Source of the DNA: Blastomussa wellsi
Taxonomy: Eukaryota; Cnidaria; Anthozoa; Scleractinia; Plerogyridae
Length of the DNA stretch: 64,000 nucleotides
NCBI GenBank assembly: GCA_947652115.1
Contig: OX393568.1
Location: forward strand, 13,589,717-13,653,716
Direction of reading: 5' to 3'
The notes beneath the pieces are model-generated. The model saw only the letters and a program-made list of their open reading frames with translations. It was not told the origin of the DNA and did no database searches. Of this stretch, positions 46,801-56,167 are shown piece by piece (position 1 is the stretch's first letter; each line of letters starts with the position of its first letter). A program made the position numbers and the translations under genes.

Positions 46801-48731
46801 ATCAGGGGGACTACCAATTTTGCATCCTGATACCTCTTCACAGTCTTCAAACAGAGTTAAAAATATTAGTGCTCTGCCAATTGATCAACAAAAATGTGTT
46901 CAATATTTCAAAGTTAGAGTAAAAACTTGTATTACAAGCATTTTCTTTCGTATCCGGGAGATTTGGTGACCCATATGTGAGACAGGCAGATTCATTCTGT
47001 ATCCGGGAGAACTGGCATGAATGTTATTTTCTAGAGCTTAGGCATGTTTATGATATACACATTACCACCATGTGACTTGATGTAAAGTACATGGAATAAT
47101 TAATTAGCTGTGCGGCCATAGGCCTTGGCGTAGCTCTTGCTATACACAAGACTTACGACAGTGCTCACACTTCTGATGCCATGCAAGGTTATCTCTCTAT
47201 TAGCTTAAGGTTTACTCCAATAACAGCTACCCAAAACCAACAACATTTTTGACAACTTGGTCACAGTTCAAATACCGGTACTGTCACCATTTTACCAATA
47301 TCTTTTTAGTGTAGGTGGGTAATAGCATTTTTACATTTCAACTGATAATATAATTATATTTATATTTCATGTCCATATTTTTATTTAAAATAGCTACTTT
47401 ATTGTCATTTTATTACTTTTTTACATGAGCCTTTGGCTTGGACATTGAGGGCAACCTTGTCCCATGTCATGACATTGGATGATCGATTGTAGCTAATGAT
47501 GGTAAACATAGGTCTGTTGTGCAATGTGACCTTGGAGCACCAACTGACAAATATAATGCTGATAATCCAACCTTCAGGATAGCCTCCAGTGCAAGCCTTA
47601 TTCAGGGGATTGTGTTATACACCTGCTTAACCGCGACCAACATTCCTTTCCGCCACTTAGCCAATCAGATTTTACCTACTAAAATCCGGAAAGCTGACCT
47701 CCCCGTTCACCTTGACTGTACAACGCCTCTCCCACCCAAGACACGATTATGAGATCAGAGACGATTGATCTTGCTCCAAGTCAACGATTTCTCTAGCAAA
47801 TTCATTTAGATGAAAGCAAGTTCTGAATTTGGAAAGAGAAACTTACTTGCTAAAGGGAAGAGAGATACATTCGTTAATTTATCGACTGGCTATGGTAAGT
47901 CGCTTGTTTATCAAGCTTTGCCTTCAGTGTGTTCGACAGTCTCCACTTTTCAGACTCTAAATGAATCCCCCCCCCCTCACCGCCACAATAATTTAATGTA
48001 TATATTATGTATATTATTTTAATAGCGATATTTCTTGTTTACAAACATTGACATCACATTTCTTTTGATATTCAAATTTTCCAAACACATAACAAACTGT
48101 TTCAACAGCCAATTAGGTTCTGGTTAGCACATTAATAACAATGGGTGACATCACGAGAAACATCGCTATAGAGGAATGATGTTTAGAAGTTTTAGTACGA
48201 GTACCACAAGTTTTAAGGGTGCTCTGTGCCTTAAGAGCAACTCAACACGGTTCTCGTTCGTACTGACGTCTTGTAATACGGCAATGACGTTTATATAGAA
48301 TGAAATTTGTCGCTTGTTTTTGCCTTTTGAATAAATATCTGATCTTGACTTCGTACATCCTCGGTGCCATAATAGCTGAATGACTGTATTTGTAAAATAT
48401 ATTTGATGCTACGCTCAAATTTAACCTTGCTTACTTTGTAGTTTGGTTCTGGTCGAATTCCAAGACACGTACGTAGCAAAGTACTATTATGTTAAAGAAA
48501 TATTTACCACGTATCTTCATCTTCTTCTACCATTGCGTTTAAATCCAATAAAGGAACATCATCCAAATTTAGCTTGACTTTTACCATGTTGTCTACACCA
48601 ATTACTCTGTTGGATACTCGCGGCCGGTTATCAGTATTTTTCAATTGAGCATTCTGTTCCTCCAGCCGCTTTACCATCTCCTGCAGTCGCTTGATGTCAG
48701 AGCCAGTAGATTTCCGCAATTCTGCGCTCAT
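32635..48731 (-). CDS. SLAIN-like: SLAIN motif-containing-like microtubule plus-end protein, complete, 15 coding exons
   Basis: SLAIN proteins ride growing microtubule ends, binding EB proteins and ch-TOG/XMAP215. Exons in transcript order: 48731-48508, 46757-46609, 46311-46225, 44425-44303, 43721-43674, 41500-41375, 40364-40317, 39045-38947, 36522-36469, 36100-36053, 35858-35754, 34649-34596, 34504-34430, 34271-34212, 32924-32635. They total 1590 nt (529 residues plus stop). Support for the family: N-terminal helix DIKRLQEMVKRLEEQNAQLK (SLAIN2 has EVRKLQELVKKLEKQNEQL), then EEDEDTWLYVSP (SLAIN2: EEEESWLYSSP) and ISPYKYLKDSLD like VSPLVWCRQVLD. The middle is a lineage-specific repeat of short exons. 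Vertebrate homologues are of similar length but lack an obvious counterpart of this repeat. A longer in-frame start at 48884 would add 51 residues. Confidence 0.85.
33308..33872 (+). mobile_element. Inverted-repeat element, family A copy 2 (SLAIN-like intron 14)
   Basis: GGTTTTCACGTGACGTCAT at the left and TGACGTGAAAACCACC at the right are the clearest ends of this family. The interior has GGCCGCCATGTTGG at 33646. Same layout as 1572-2157. Confidence 0.7.
34138..34149. repeat. Poly(C) tract
   Basis: Twelve C residues followed by further C-rich sequence in SLAIN-like intron 14, near the exon 14 donor. Confidence 0.85.
34212..34504 (-). CDS. SLAIN-like exons 13-14
   Basis: Exon 13 (34504-34430, 75 nt) is a shorter relative of the acidic modules: VDNDEDFRHVQPRRRVPNHY then EDDNS. 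Exon 14 (34271-34212, 60 nt) encodes SWQREELRSDYSDVPIVTAG, which ends like the QARQP modules (ITAG/VATG) but otherwise differs. Both are phase 1 to 1 with good splice sites (GTAAGT and GTAACA donors). Exon 14 is the less certain of the two. Confidence 0.7.
34596..36100 (-). CDS. SLAIN-like exons 10-12: second copy of the three-exon block
   Basis: Exon 10 (36100-36053, 48 nt) encodes GSLKRRGESPQPQVSLG. Exon 11 (35858-35754, 105 nt) encodes EIDDDDDDDNDGIVPRRRGQ then VSQEQEDLVVKG. Exon 12 (34649-34596, 54 nt) encodes GPLRRRGGAPQARQPITAG. Exon lengths, phases, protein motifs and even the CAACAAG acceptor of the middle exon match exons 7-9, so one block is a tandem duplicate of the other. An inverted-repeat element ends 29 bp from the exon 11 donor. 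Confidence 0.82.
35333..35724. mobile_element. MITE with CTTAAAGGGG ends beside exon 11
   Basis: CTTAAAGGGGAACTGTCGTG and TGTAACAGCACCCCTTTAAG are imperfect reverse complements, extended by TATTTTGGTG / CACCAAAA. The right end lies 29 bp from the end of SLAIN-like exon 11. Confidence 0.75.
36469..40364 (-). CDS. SLAIN-like exons 7-9: first copy of a three-exon block
   Basis: Exon 7 (40364-40317, 48 nt) encodes GPLKRRGASPQPKASLG. Exon 8 (39045-38947, 99 nt) encodes MDEDDNDGVVPQRRGQVSQE and ends DLVAKG. Exon 9 (36522-36469, 54 nt) encodes GSLQRRGGPPQARQPVATG. This order of short module, acidic module and QARQP module recurs in exons 10-12. Donors of exons 7 and 9 are followed by GTGAGTGT and GTGAGTTGA, the same as in the matching exons of the second copy. 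Confidence 0.82.
37021..37095. repeat. 75-bp hairpin
   Basis: GACAATCTCGTCCCCAGAAC and CCGCTTTTCTT pair with AAGAAAAGCGG and GCTCTGGGGACAAGATTG. Short loop around TTGGTCACCATC. Probably a small MITE. Confidence 0.7.
37100..38940. other. SLAIN-like intron 8 sequence
   Basis: Starts with C-rich CCCGGGCAC repeats (37180-37260). A 60-codon minus-strand open frame at 38266-38448 has no recognised family. (CATC)n microsatellite at 38825-38844. Confidence 0.4.
39780..39950 (+). mobile_element. Possible LINE 3' end with (TTG)n tail
   Basis: Non-coding tail-like sequence ending in GGGTACAATAAAG followed by (TTG) units, a form typical of CR1/L2-like LINE 3' ends. No coding part is attached. Confidence 0.35.
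40565..40760 (-). mobile_element. tRNA-derived SINE-like repeat
   Basis: The minus strand contains GGAGGTCGCGGGTTGAAACC (B-box-like GGTTGAAACC) followed by CAACACTCAGGGTCTTTAAA and TAACTGAAGAGAGTGGGGCG. It is in SLAIN-like intron 6. Confidence 0.5.
41375..44425 (-). CDS. SLAIN-like exons 4-6: acidic/RRRVP modules flanking a RRRGAP module
   Basis: Exon 4 (44425-44303, 123 nt) encodes LSDSDDDDHVQVTPRRRVPL and ends DSDLVVKG. Exon 5 (43721-43674, 48 nt) encodes GLRRRGAPLKPLTSST. Exon 6 (41500-41375, 126 nt) encodes NEDDNSDD...CRPQRRVPAVISQDNSSLVV and KG. Exons 4 and 6 are plainly copies of one another (acidic run, RRV P, then S-x-LVVKG). All are phase 1 to 1 with sound splice sites, so any can be skipped in frame. 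Disordered and highly charged; binding role unknown. Confidence 0.8.
41872..42440 (-). mobile_element. Inverted-repeat element, family A copy 3 (SLAIN-like intron 5)
   Basis: AGCGTTTTCACTCACGTGAC and TGACGTCACATGAAAACGCT form the ends. The interior CCAACATGGCGGCCGGGAA is the reverse complement of the family core, so this copy is inverted relative to the other two. Confidence 0.65.
42589..42763. mobile_element. 175-bp hairpin MITE rich in TTTAAACC
   Basis: Arms of about 80 bp: TTGTGGTTTAAATTTATC pairs with GATAAAATTAAACCACAA, and TTAAACCAGTTTGAT with ATCAAACTAGTTTAA. Diverged relatives at 23870-23950 and 45785-45865 share the AAATTAAACC words. Confidence 0.75.
43857..43888. repeat. (AAT)n microsatellite
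   Basis: About ten AAT units in the SLAIN-like gene, between exons 4 and 5. Confidence 0.9.
44128..44279. mobile_element. 150-bp hairpin MITE beside exon 4
   Basis: TATTCTCTACTTGCACAA and TTGTGCAAGTAGAGAATG are perfect arms, followed inward by CCATAATACA / TGTATTATGG and by C- and G-rich runs. The right end is about 23 bp from the end of SLAIN-like exon 4. Confidence 0.8.
45091..45675. mobile_element. Foldback element with ~150-bp arms around a coding-like centre
   Basis: Arms: GCCATTTATGACAAAAAGAT, TAAATGTAGACCAAAATGCT and TTGAACCCCAAATTATTCA on the left have reverse complements on the right (45534-45675). The centre (45294-45512) is open in the plus frame (MLGPQSSIDELVSGLFENHH among others) and in the minus frame, unlike the AT-rich surroundings. 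I do not recognise the protein. Confidence 0.6.
46225..46311 (-). CDS. SLAIN-like exon 3: Ser/Pro/His linker
   Basis: An 87-nt phase-1 exon encoding ALSRSPPHASVTDGHHSSPV and ending RATHND. It carries two SP sites and no recognised domain. The acceptor (TTTACAG) and donor (GTAAGT) are both good. A longer open frame overlaps it on the same strand in another frame, but only this frame joins its neighbours. Confidence 0.72.
46609..46757 (-). CDS. SLAIN-like exon 2: SLAIN core
   Basis: Completes W-LYVSP and encodes EQKRISPYKYLKDSLDVPEL followed by RGSLLAKLESIAAQE. The spacing WLYxSP - SP - LD - P - L - KLE reproduces the SLAIN2 core (WLYSSP...SPLVWCRQVLDYPSP...SLIHKLD). Acceptor TTCTTAATAG, donor GTGAGC, phase 2 to 1. 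Every later coding junction in this gene is phase 1. Confidence 0.88.
46758..48507. other. SLAIN-like intron 1
   Basis: Holds a RecQ-like helicase fragment on the plus strand (next entry) and otherwise no recognised element. Confidence 0.5.
47810..47940 (+). pseudogene. RecQ-like helicase fragment (Walker A)
   Basis: The plus-strand frame reads KGKRDTFVNLSTGYGKSLVY then QALPSV. This is the motif I region of RecQ-family helicases (GKDVFVxLPTGxGKSLCYQLP); the lysine and serine of GxGKS are intact. The frame runs on to 48022 but loses similarity after about 47940. No motif II or later. It lies antisense in SLAIN-like intron 1, so it is most likely a processed or transposon-carried remnant. Confidence 0.6.
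48508..48731 (-). CDS. SLAIN-like exon 1: N-terminal coiled coil
   Basis: From ATG at 48731, MSAELRKSTGSD leads into a predicted coiled coil (RLQEMVKRLEEQNAQLK). Then come MVKVKLNLDDVPLLDLNAMV and the acidic EEDEDT, with the W codon split by the intron (phase 2, donor GTAAAT). The coiled coil is the family's dimerisation region. I chose the inner ATG because it places the helix at the usual distance from the start. The upstream ATG at 48884 remains possible. Confidence 0.87.
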
Positions 48732-49101
48732 GTTACATTCGTGACGTGAAGCCTTGCTATTCCAACAATGCCCTGCCGCGAATAAAGAGAATAATACTGC
48801 ACCCCAAACTTTGATATCATTTGATTTGGCCCAATTAATAACTTGATCAAAGTTAGTTTCGAATGCAGTGAAGCCCACGAACATTTTGCACAGCTGAAGG
48901 TTACTGGTAACATCTTGGTATAAGATTTAACAAATTGACGTCAATTAACTAAAACCCGGCGAAACCACCGAAACTACCGAAATGATACGGCCGAAACCAC
49001 CGAAACAGACGAAACAAGCATTGATGTGAAGTGTTATTCATATCTGAACTGCGGATGTAGATGAAAGTGAGGAATGATCATCCTGAAAAAATCAGGGCTT
49101 C

Positions 49102-49867
49102 AAGTTATACCACAGGAAGCCCAAGCTCACATTGTGATCAGGATCATATTGCATAATAGCTGTCATGTATGGGAATATTTTACGACACCTTTTAGCAAAC
49201 CGAAATACTGCCAAATCTTAAATAAATTGCCTTACCTTACTTTCACTGTGTTTTTATTCTTATGTGAACGCTTACTTTGCCGATTCTTGGCCATTTAGGC
49301 GAGTTATCGCTTTCTGGGTTCCCCACTACAAAGAAAAGAACAAGGCTGCACACTCCAGTTCGGAACGCCCGACGAGCCAAGCGAAAAATCCCAGCTTAAA
49401 ATGGTCAAACGGCCTCAAATCCATCGCGAATTCCAAGAAGAGATGTTCAAGTTTCATTTTAACTCAACAACACTGTCCAGGCTCTGTCATCGATGCCAAG
49501 CGGCCGTTTGCTTTAAAAAATCCAAGGTAAAAAGATCTCCATTGTTCCTGTACACGCTCGTCACGACACACGACCGTTAAAAAACGACTCGGTAACCCCG
49601 CCTCGATAATCGTCCTGAGGGGACCGGGGGAGTCAAACAAAACTTGTTGAGAGCAATGGTGTGGTGTGGTTACGGTGTGGTACTCCGGTGAGGTATAACA
49701 ATATAATTTGGTTTTATCAACTGGGTCGATAATGTCAATTGGCCACCGTAAAGAGCGAATCCGCTCCGACGAAGGGCTAACGCTCGAAACGTCAGCACTT
49801 GAATCTCTTTACGGTGGCCAATTGACATTATCGACCCAGTTGATAAAACCAAATTATATTGTTATAC

Positions 49868-49912
<45 letters not shown>

Positions 49913-50467
49913 CTATTCATCCGGTGAGGTATAGTTTGTTAATGAGGCGGGGTTACCAAGAAGATTTTTAACGGTCGTGTGTCGTGACGAGCGTGTACAG
50001 GCACAATGGAGACCTTTTTACCTTGGATTTTTTAAAGCACACGGCCGCTTGGCATCGATGACAGAGCCTGGACTGAGTTGTTGTTGAGTTAAAATGAAAC
50101 TTGAACATCTCTTCTTGGAATTCGCGATAGATTTGAGACCGTTTGACCATTTTAAGCTGGGATTTTTCGCTTGGCTCGTCGGGCGTTCCGAACTGGAGTG
50201 TGCAGCCTTGTTCTTTTCTTTGTAGTGGGGAACCCAGAAAGTGATAACTCGCCTAAATGGCCAAGAATCGGCAAAATAAGCGTTCACACAAGAAGAAAAG
50301 CACAGGAAAGTAAGGTAAGGCAATTTTATTTAAGATTTGGCAGTATTTCGGTTTGCTAAAAGGTGTTGTAAAATATTCCCATACAAACCCTTATATTTTT
50401 GCCATGACAGCTATTATGCAATATGATCATGATCACAACGTGAGCTTGGGCTGCCTGTGGTTATACT
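49102..50467. mobile_element. 1.37-kb foldback element with ~0.5-kb arms
   Basis: AAGTTATACCACAGGAAGCC and GGCTGCCTGTGGTTATACTT bound arms of about 500 bp (49102 to about 49605, and about 49934 to 50467), as seen from AACGCCCGACGAGCCAAGCG in the left arm and its reverse complement at about 50175. The same 88-residue open frame appears in both arms. A second hairpin element (49693-49868) fills the centre. It lies between the divergent SLAIN-like and CACHD1-like genes. Confidence 0.8.
49693..49868. repeat. Hairpin with Penelope-like terminal motif
   Basis: AACAATATAATTTGGTTTTA and ATCAACTGGGTCGATAATGT pair with their complements on the other side. The loop carries GACGAAGGGCTAACGCTCG followed by AAACGTCAGC, in which GACG pairs with CGTC around GGGC/GCTC. 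Such GAAACGTCAGC hairpins recur at ends of Penelope-like elements in invertebrates (family knowledge), suggesting solo terminal repeats. Confidence 0.6.
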
Positions 50468-50690
50468 TAGTTCAACGGGATTCGAACCCGTGACCTCCGC
50501 GATTCCGGTGCGATGCTCTACCAACTGAGCGTATGAAGCCACACATTGGGAGCGAGGTCAATTTAATGAGTTCATATTTTCCCGTGAGGAGTGAAAGAAT
50601 GTAAAGTCTATGAAATAATTCATATTTGAACTGCGGATGTATATACGAAACTTTGAAAGCGAAGAATCATGAATGATCATCGCAAGAACG
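50468..50690 (-). mobile_element. tRNA-derived SINE with intact B box
   Basis: The minus strand reads GGCTTCATACGCTCAGTTGG then TAGAGCATCGCACCGGAATC, GCGGAGGTCACGGGTTCGAA and TCCCGT. A-box-like and perfect B-box (GGTTCGAATCC) promoter elements are present. The acceptor stem does not pair over seven bases, so it is a SINE head and not a functional tRNA. The body (TGAACTCATTAAATTGACC, CATCCGCAGTTCAAATATGA) continues upstream of it on the minus strand. Another body fragment is at 49033-49100. Confidence 0.7.
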
Positions 50691-51317
50691 AGCAAAAACA
50701 CAGCGAGCGAAGCGCTAGCGGGTGCCTCACGCGCTGGAGTCCAGTTCTCTCACGATTCATTCACCGCGTTCGCCTGTGAACAGTCTATTGACTTTTGTAA
50801 GAGAACCATGCAGTTCATTTTTCATGGTCAAAACGGCTAGCGGTATGGTTCGCGGGCACGTACGACGACGACTGCGAGACGACACGACGAAATCGCGCAA
50901 GAAGCCACTAAAACGAGGCTTTTGGTGTTTCGCGTGCTTTCCATTGCTTACCGCGCGTGGCCTAGACAGCCGATATGTGACGTCAAGTCAGCAAACTGTT
51001 TATGAACACTTTTGTTGCCGTGTTGAACTGACAAAACAGCAGTTTTCAAGCATTTTTGGAGGGCTATATGAAGCTAAGTGTTGATTTTTCATTTTTTCAG
51101 AGCTTGTTTTGCTACTTGCTTGACTTGGTATATGGCGCTCGTCCCAGTGCTCCGGACCTCCAGCGGTCAAGTACTCCTCCCCCCACCCGGGAAAACTTTC
51201 AATCTTGAAGAACAGACGCTGCCTGGCTTGAAAGAAGTAGAAGCTCTAAAACAGCAAGGCGAGGAAAACCACCTTCGGTTTGCCGAATTGGAAGGCGAAA
51301 ATGGGAAACGGCTTCAC

Positions 51318-52506
51318 TAAGGGACGGACAATTAGAAAAGGGGGGTGGGAAAAAACAAAAAAAAAATTCATGCAAGGGAAAATGCCAAGAAAAGAATTCG
51401 GGCAAAGAAGAAACTAAAGAAAACAATTCATGCAGAAGGAAGGTCCAATTGTGACTTTCTATTAAAAATAATTCGTATTCAAAATATTCTTTTGTATAAA
51501 AAAGTGACAGGCCAAACACGACTTCCGTTGGTCGCTAAATGAATTTTAGCCTTTACTGATTACAGTGGAGGATTTTATGCTTTGTTAAGTGCCGTTTAAT
51601 AGTATCTTAATGCCATCGTGTTTGCTAGCTCTGTGGTATTTGGTTAGGTTTATTGGCTCGTTTTCTGCTTTAAGATCTTTTGTAGCCTTAGAAAATGTTA
51701 ATTTTGCGATCTTTTAGTCGGATCAGTAGATTTCTCTGTCAGTGACCTTTTGTTTATTGCAAGCTTCTGGTTAGCTTGTACGATAGTCTTTATCACATTA
51801 ACGAAGGTATAAGATCCGAGTCTTTTCCAGGCTACTGTTGTCTCAAAACATCAAGAGTTGTATCTTAGTTTCAGCTAACTGAAAACTGCACCTCCATTGC
51901 CATGATATGGCAAATGTCTCATGCTACAGTATTTCTAAAGCAAGACTCGAGTTTCAGTCCTTCAGTGGACCTCATCAGTTGCTCCTATGGTAAAGTCTCT
52001 GCATGTTGATTTGGATTTCTCTTTGCCGCTTATATATTCGTACGAAGGATCGAAGATCTGTGCTCTAATTGGTCATGTAATTTGACCAATAGCTTAAATG
52101 TAGTTTCGATCCGTTCTGTGTTGTGTTTGTTGAGAAGGCTATTTTTCGCATTTTATGACCTTAGAAGGTCTATTCTGACGCCAAAAGATGGATCTGTTTC
52201 AACTGTGCGAAAGTCGTGTCTCATATAGTGAAATGAATCTGAGATTCATTTGGTATCTATCGCACAGCAAGCGTTTAAAATTTGATCTGTTGTGAGTGTA
52301 GAATAAGTTATAAAGCACAAAAACATAGATAATGAATCAAGATTTCGCTGTTCAAATAAAGCAATATTTGTCTGAAAAAAAACATTCGTGCAGAGGGTGT
52401 CACCTGAAAAAAAATCCTGCACAAGCAGTGAGCGAAAAAAAAAAATTAGTGCAAGCTGAAAATTCCCCCCCCCCCCCCCATCACTTTTCCAATGGTCCGT
52501 CCCTAA
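51318..52506. mobile_element. 1.2-kb inverted-repeat element with TTAGGGACGGAC-type ends
   Basis: TAAGGGACGGACAATTAGAA and TTTTCCAATGGTCCGTCCCTAA are the ends, both followed inward by G/C-rich runs and then by AAAAAATTCATGCA / TGCACTAATTTTTTTT-type A-rich segments. The interior (51540-52320) has no recognisable gene. Confidence 0.7.
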
Positions 52507-52708
52507 GACTCCTAAATGTTCCGAAAATCAAGGCGAAGCCTGTAAAAAATATGTACGGGACGTTATGCCGCAGTCAAAATGGAACCGTGCGCACATAAGT
52601 TGAGTTCCAAGCGGTTCACTGCATTGGTAAACAGAGGAATTTGGTTTGTCGCAAAATGACTAAAAATATCGTGATGACTGACGGAGCTCCTGTAACATTA
52701 TGTTACAT

Positions 52709-52891
52709 TTACGTTAAATATTGTTTCTCAATTACCGCATTTGTTTTGTCGCCACGTTGGTCTGAAACAGGATAAGGGTTTCTGGAAGCGAACTGCACAC
52801 TGGTCCCCACACCCAAATTTTCGAAGACCATCCCTGGGTACCCAGGAATGTTGGAGTCAGTTTCTTCTTCCATAGGAACGCGCCCGTACAT
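52709..52891 (-). CDS. Weak candidate exon of unknown protein
   Basis: The minus frame from ATG 52891 reads MYGRVPMEEETDSNIPGYPG and continues GVGTSVQFASRNPYPVSDQR to a stop after EKQYLT. Composition is more protein-like than the surrounding frames, and an acceptor-like GACTTCAG precedes it. I recognise no family. It may be a repeat fragment. Confidence 0.2.
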   Translation of the reverse strand: MYGRVPMEEETDSNIPGYPGMVFENLGVGTSVQFASRNPYPVSDQRGDKTNAVIEKQYLT

Positions 52892-53339
52892 TACGTTTGT
52901 CTGAAGTCAATGGTTTTGTACTGTAGTTGTGATCGAATTTTACAACTTGGAATCAAGGGTGTTTTCATAACAAGCAGGGAGTGTTACTATTTTGACCAGG
53001 AGCTGTTATTTATGGAGCAGTTCAGTCCGTGCTAAAAATACTTGTTACTTATCATCCAGGTATCGTTCTTGATATTGTGGTTGTCTTGTAGAGCTCGATC
53101 CTGACTGTCTTCAATCAAACTGTTTTATATAAACGTTCTATCCACGATATCGGCTTGTGAAATATCTAGTTTCAAAACTGACAAATTTAATTTGTATATA
53201 TTTTTCAATGCAAACAATAAATGAATGCTTCGGCAATTGATTCAGCAGGTGTCTACATTTTAATGGCTATAAACTGGGCTGGAAAAACGTTTTCTTGTCT
53301 GTTTGAGTTAAACCGTCTATCCGGTTTCCAAGACAGGAA

Positions 53340-53609
53340 TCAAGGGGTGCTCCTGTTATCACAATAATAGACAAATTTGATATCCATTGATATCCTTGTT
53401 GTCCCTCCCCGGTTTCTTTCCTCCATTTGCACTGAAATATCTTCAGCAGCTAATTGGATAGCAAGGTCAGTCGTAATTTTGTGACCAGTGATTTGCCAAT
53501 AATCATAAAGAGAAGTCAAGCCAAGACTAGTCCTGTCGAGTTCGGGCATTTCTAGATCTGAGTGATAATCGAAATTTTGTAGCAACCTGTGTATCAGCTG
53601 TATCGGCAT
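53340..53609 (-). CDS. Weak candidate exon of unknown protein
   Basis: The minus frame includes LYDYWQITGHKITTDLAIQL and AAEDISVQMEERNRGG and stops after CDNRSTP. Balanced amino-acid use suggests past or present coding. No domain recognised and no splice partner established. It could belong with the frame at 52709-52891, but the phases cannot be tested. Confidence 0.2.
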   Translation of the reverse strand: MPIQLIHRLLQNFDYHSDLEMPELDRTSLGLTSLYDYWQITGHKITTDLAIQLAAEDISVQMEERNRGGTTRISMDIKFVYYCDNRSTP

Positions 53610-53849
53610 CTAGTACACGACAGTACTGGCCTCAGCTTGGGCATTGTATGATGATAACGAACAACCTACTAATAATTTCAAGTGAACAATTCATACTTAG
53701 TGTATTAGATATATATATGTATATTAGAATGCTTAAGGGAACTCTTGAGATTATGAGGACTTACGACGACCCCTATGACGGAGTAGTGAGTGGTGTCGGT
53801 GACGGATTCGTATTGTTACATTTCATATAATTCCAAGCATCATCATCAT

Positions 53850-55230
53850 CATTTACTCGTTCCAACGGCTCGTGGTAAAGGAATGTTTTGACTGTTTTTT
53901 CACTTGGTCTATATATCCAAGACTCATCGGGTGTCTTACAAAGAGACAGCAACTACAGAAAACTTTAGCAATCGATTTTTAAATGAAAGCTACAGATTAA
54001 ATTGTGAAAAATGCAGAGTGAGCGTAATCCATCTGTTTATCACCCAAGTTATTTCGTAGGTGACCGTAGGTATCTTTCGTAGCCGGGATCGTCGTCTCTT
54101 TTTAGCCTGCGACCATGCTCTCCCTCCCTACGTATCATTCCAAAAAAAAAAATACCTGATCACGATCACAGCTTACTCTCTTTAATAATTATGATTTCCT
54201 CTCCTTCTGGAAAGACAATACCGGGAATTATTAGTTATCCATCTATACGCTTTTCATTGGCATTTATAGTGTGGAGATATATGAACAAGTTTTCAGTAAA
54301 TGCATATCTATTTTCAGTTCAGTCGACTCTGCGAAACGTTTTTCTTAATGGAACCAGAAAGTGGTAGCCGGCCGGAGGCAAGTCTGTAAAAAGATAGTTT
54401 CATACAGTGGTGGTCACACCATAAAATCAATTGGATTGACGTTTTCTTTCCCTTCACGGCGCGCAAATCGGAGCCTTTGAAGTTTGGTACGGCTTGGCAA
54501 AATTTGGTAGGAAAAAAATCTCCGCACTTGTAAGCCGGAACTGATGACAGGTATTTTTGCAAAACAAACAAAAATTCACCTAGTGCGGACGGTGCCATTG
54601 AGAGCATTGTGTTGATGTATGAATAGAAAATAGAAGATTACTCCTGGGTTCGAGTTGCAGGTTGAGCAATGCTGTTTCCTTCTCGATTAGGGCAGAGGTG
54701 ATTTCTCCAATTTTCTATTCACGATTAGACCATTGAACGAATAAACGGGTTTAACTCGATTTTCGTGCAGGCGATGAAATGTGTTCAATTCGAATGTAAT
54801 TTGTTTTACTCCGGCGTTGTTTCCTGACTGAAACTGAAAAACGGGCTATTTTCTGAAGTTTCACTGTTCTTTTTCCGGGATTAACACCTTGCATTTCAAA
54901 TAGGTCGTCTCCACTTGTAAAAATCGTAACTGATATGTTTTAAGCAAAAGAAGATTAAAAATCCTCTTTAAGGTCTTTGTGGTTAAGCACGAGGACTTAA
55001 GCTGGCATGTACAATGAATTTGCAGTAACCGCGCGTGCGCGTGGTCTCCGATTAAATTTGCAGTAGCTCCAAAATAAAATGATTAAGTTTAGGCAGACTT
55101 AAAAATTATCAGCTGTCATCAGTTATTGCCATGGACGCAATTCTGGATAAACTGGCAAGTGTAGCGGAATTTAATGCGCCATAAGAACAATGCAAGATGA
55201 GAGGAAGTGTCCCTACTGGTTCAATTACTG
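53850..55230. other. Intergenic spacer, no supported gene
   Basis: A 97-codon minus frame (54314-54607) contains GSDLRAVKGKKTS. I cannot place it in any family or give it splice context. Otherwise AT-rich. Confidence 0.35.
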
Positions 55231-55237
55231 TAGCTGG

Positions 55238-56167
<930 letters not shown>

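Noticed and set aside
49264..50323. Matching 88-101-codon frames in the arms of the 49102-50467 foldback
   Set aside because: Same inverted-repeat effect. Only one of three frames is open and nothing resembles a transposase.
50468..50545. Functional tRNA gene on the minus strand
   Set aside because: The A and B boxes are present, but the acceptor stem fails to pair and the sequence continues into a SINE body seen elsewhere.
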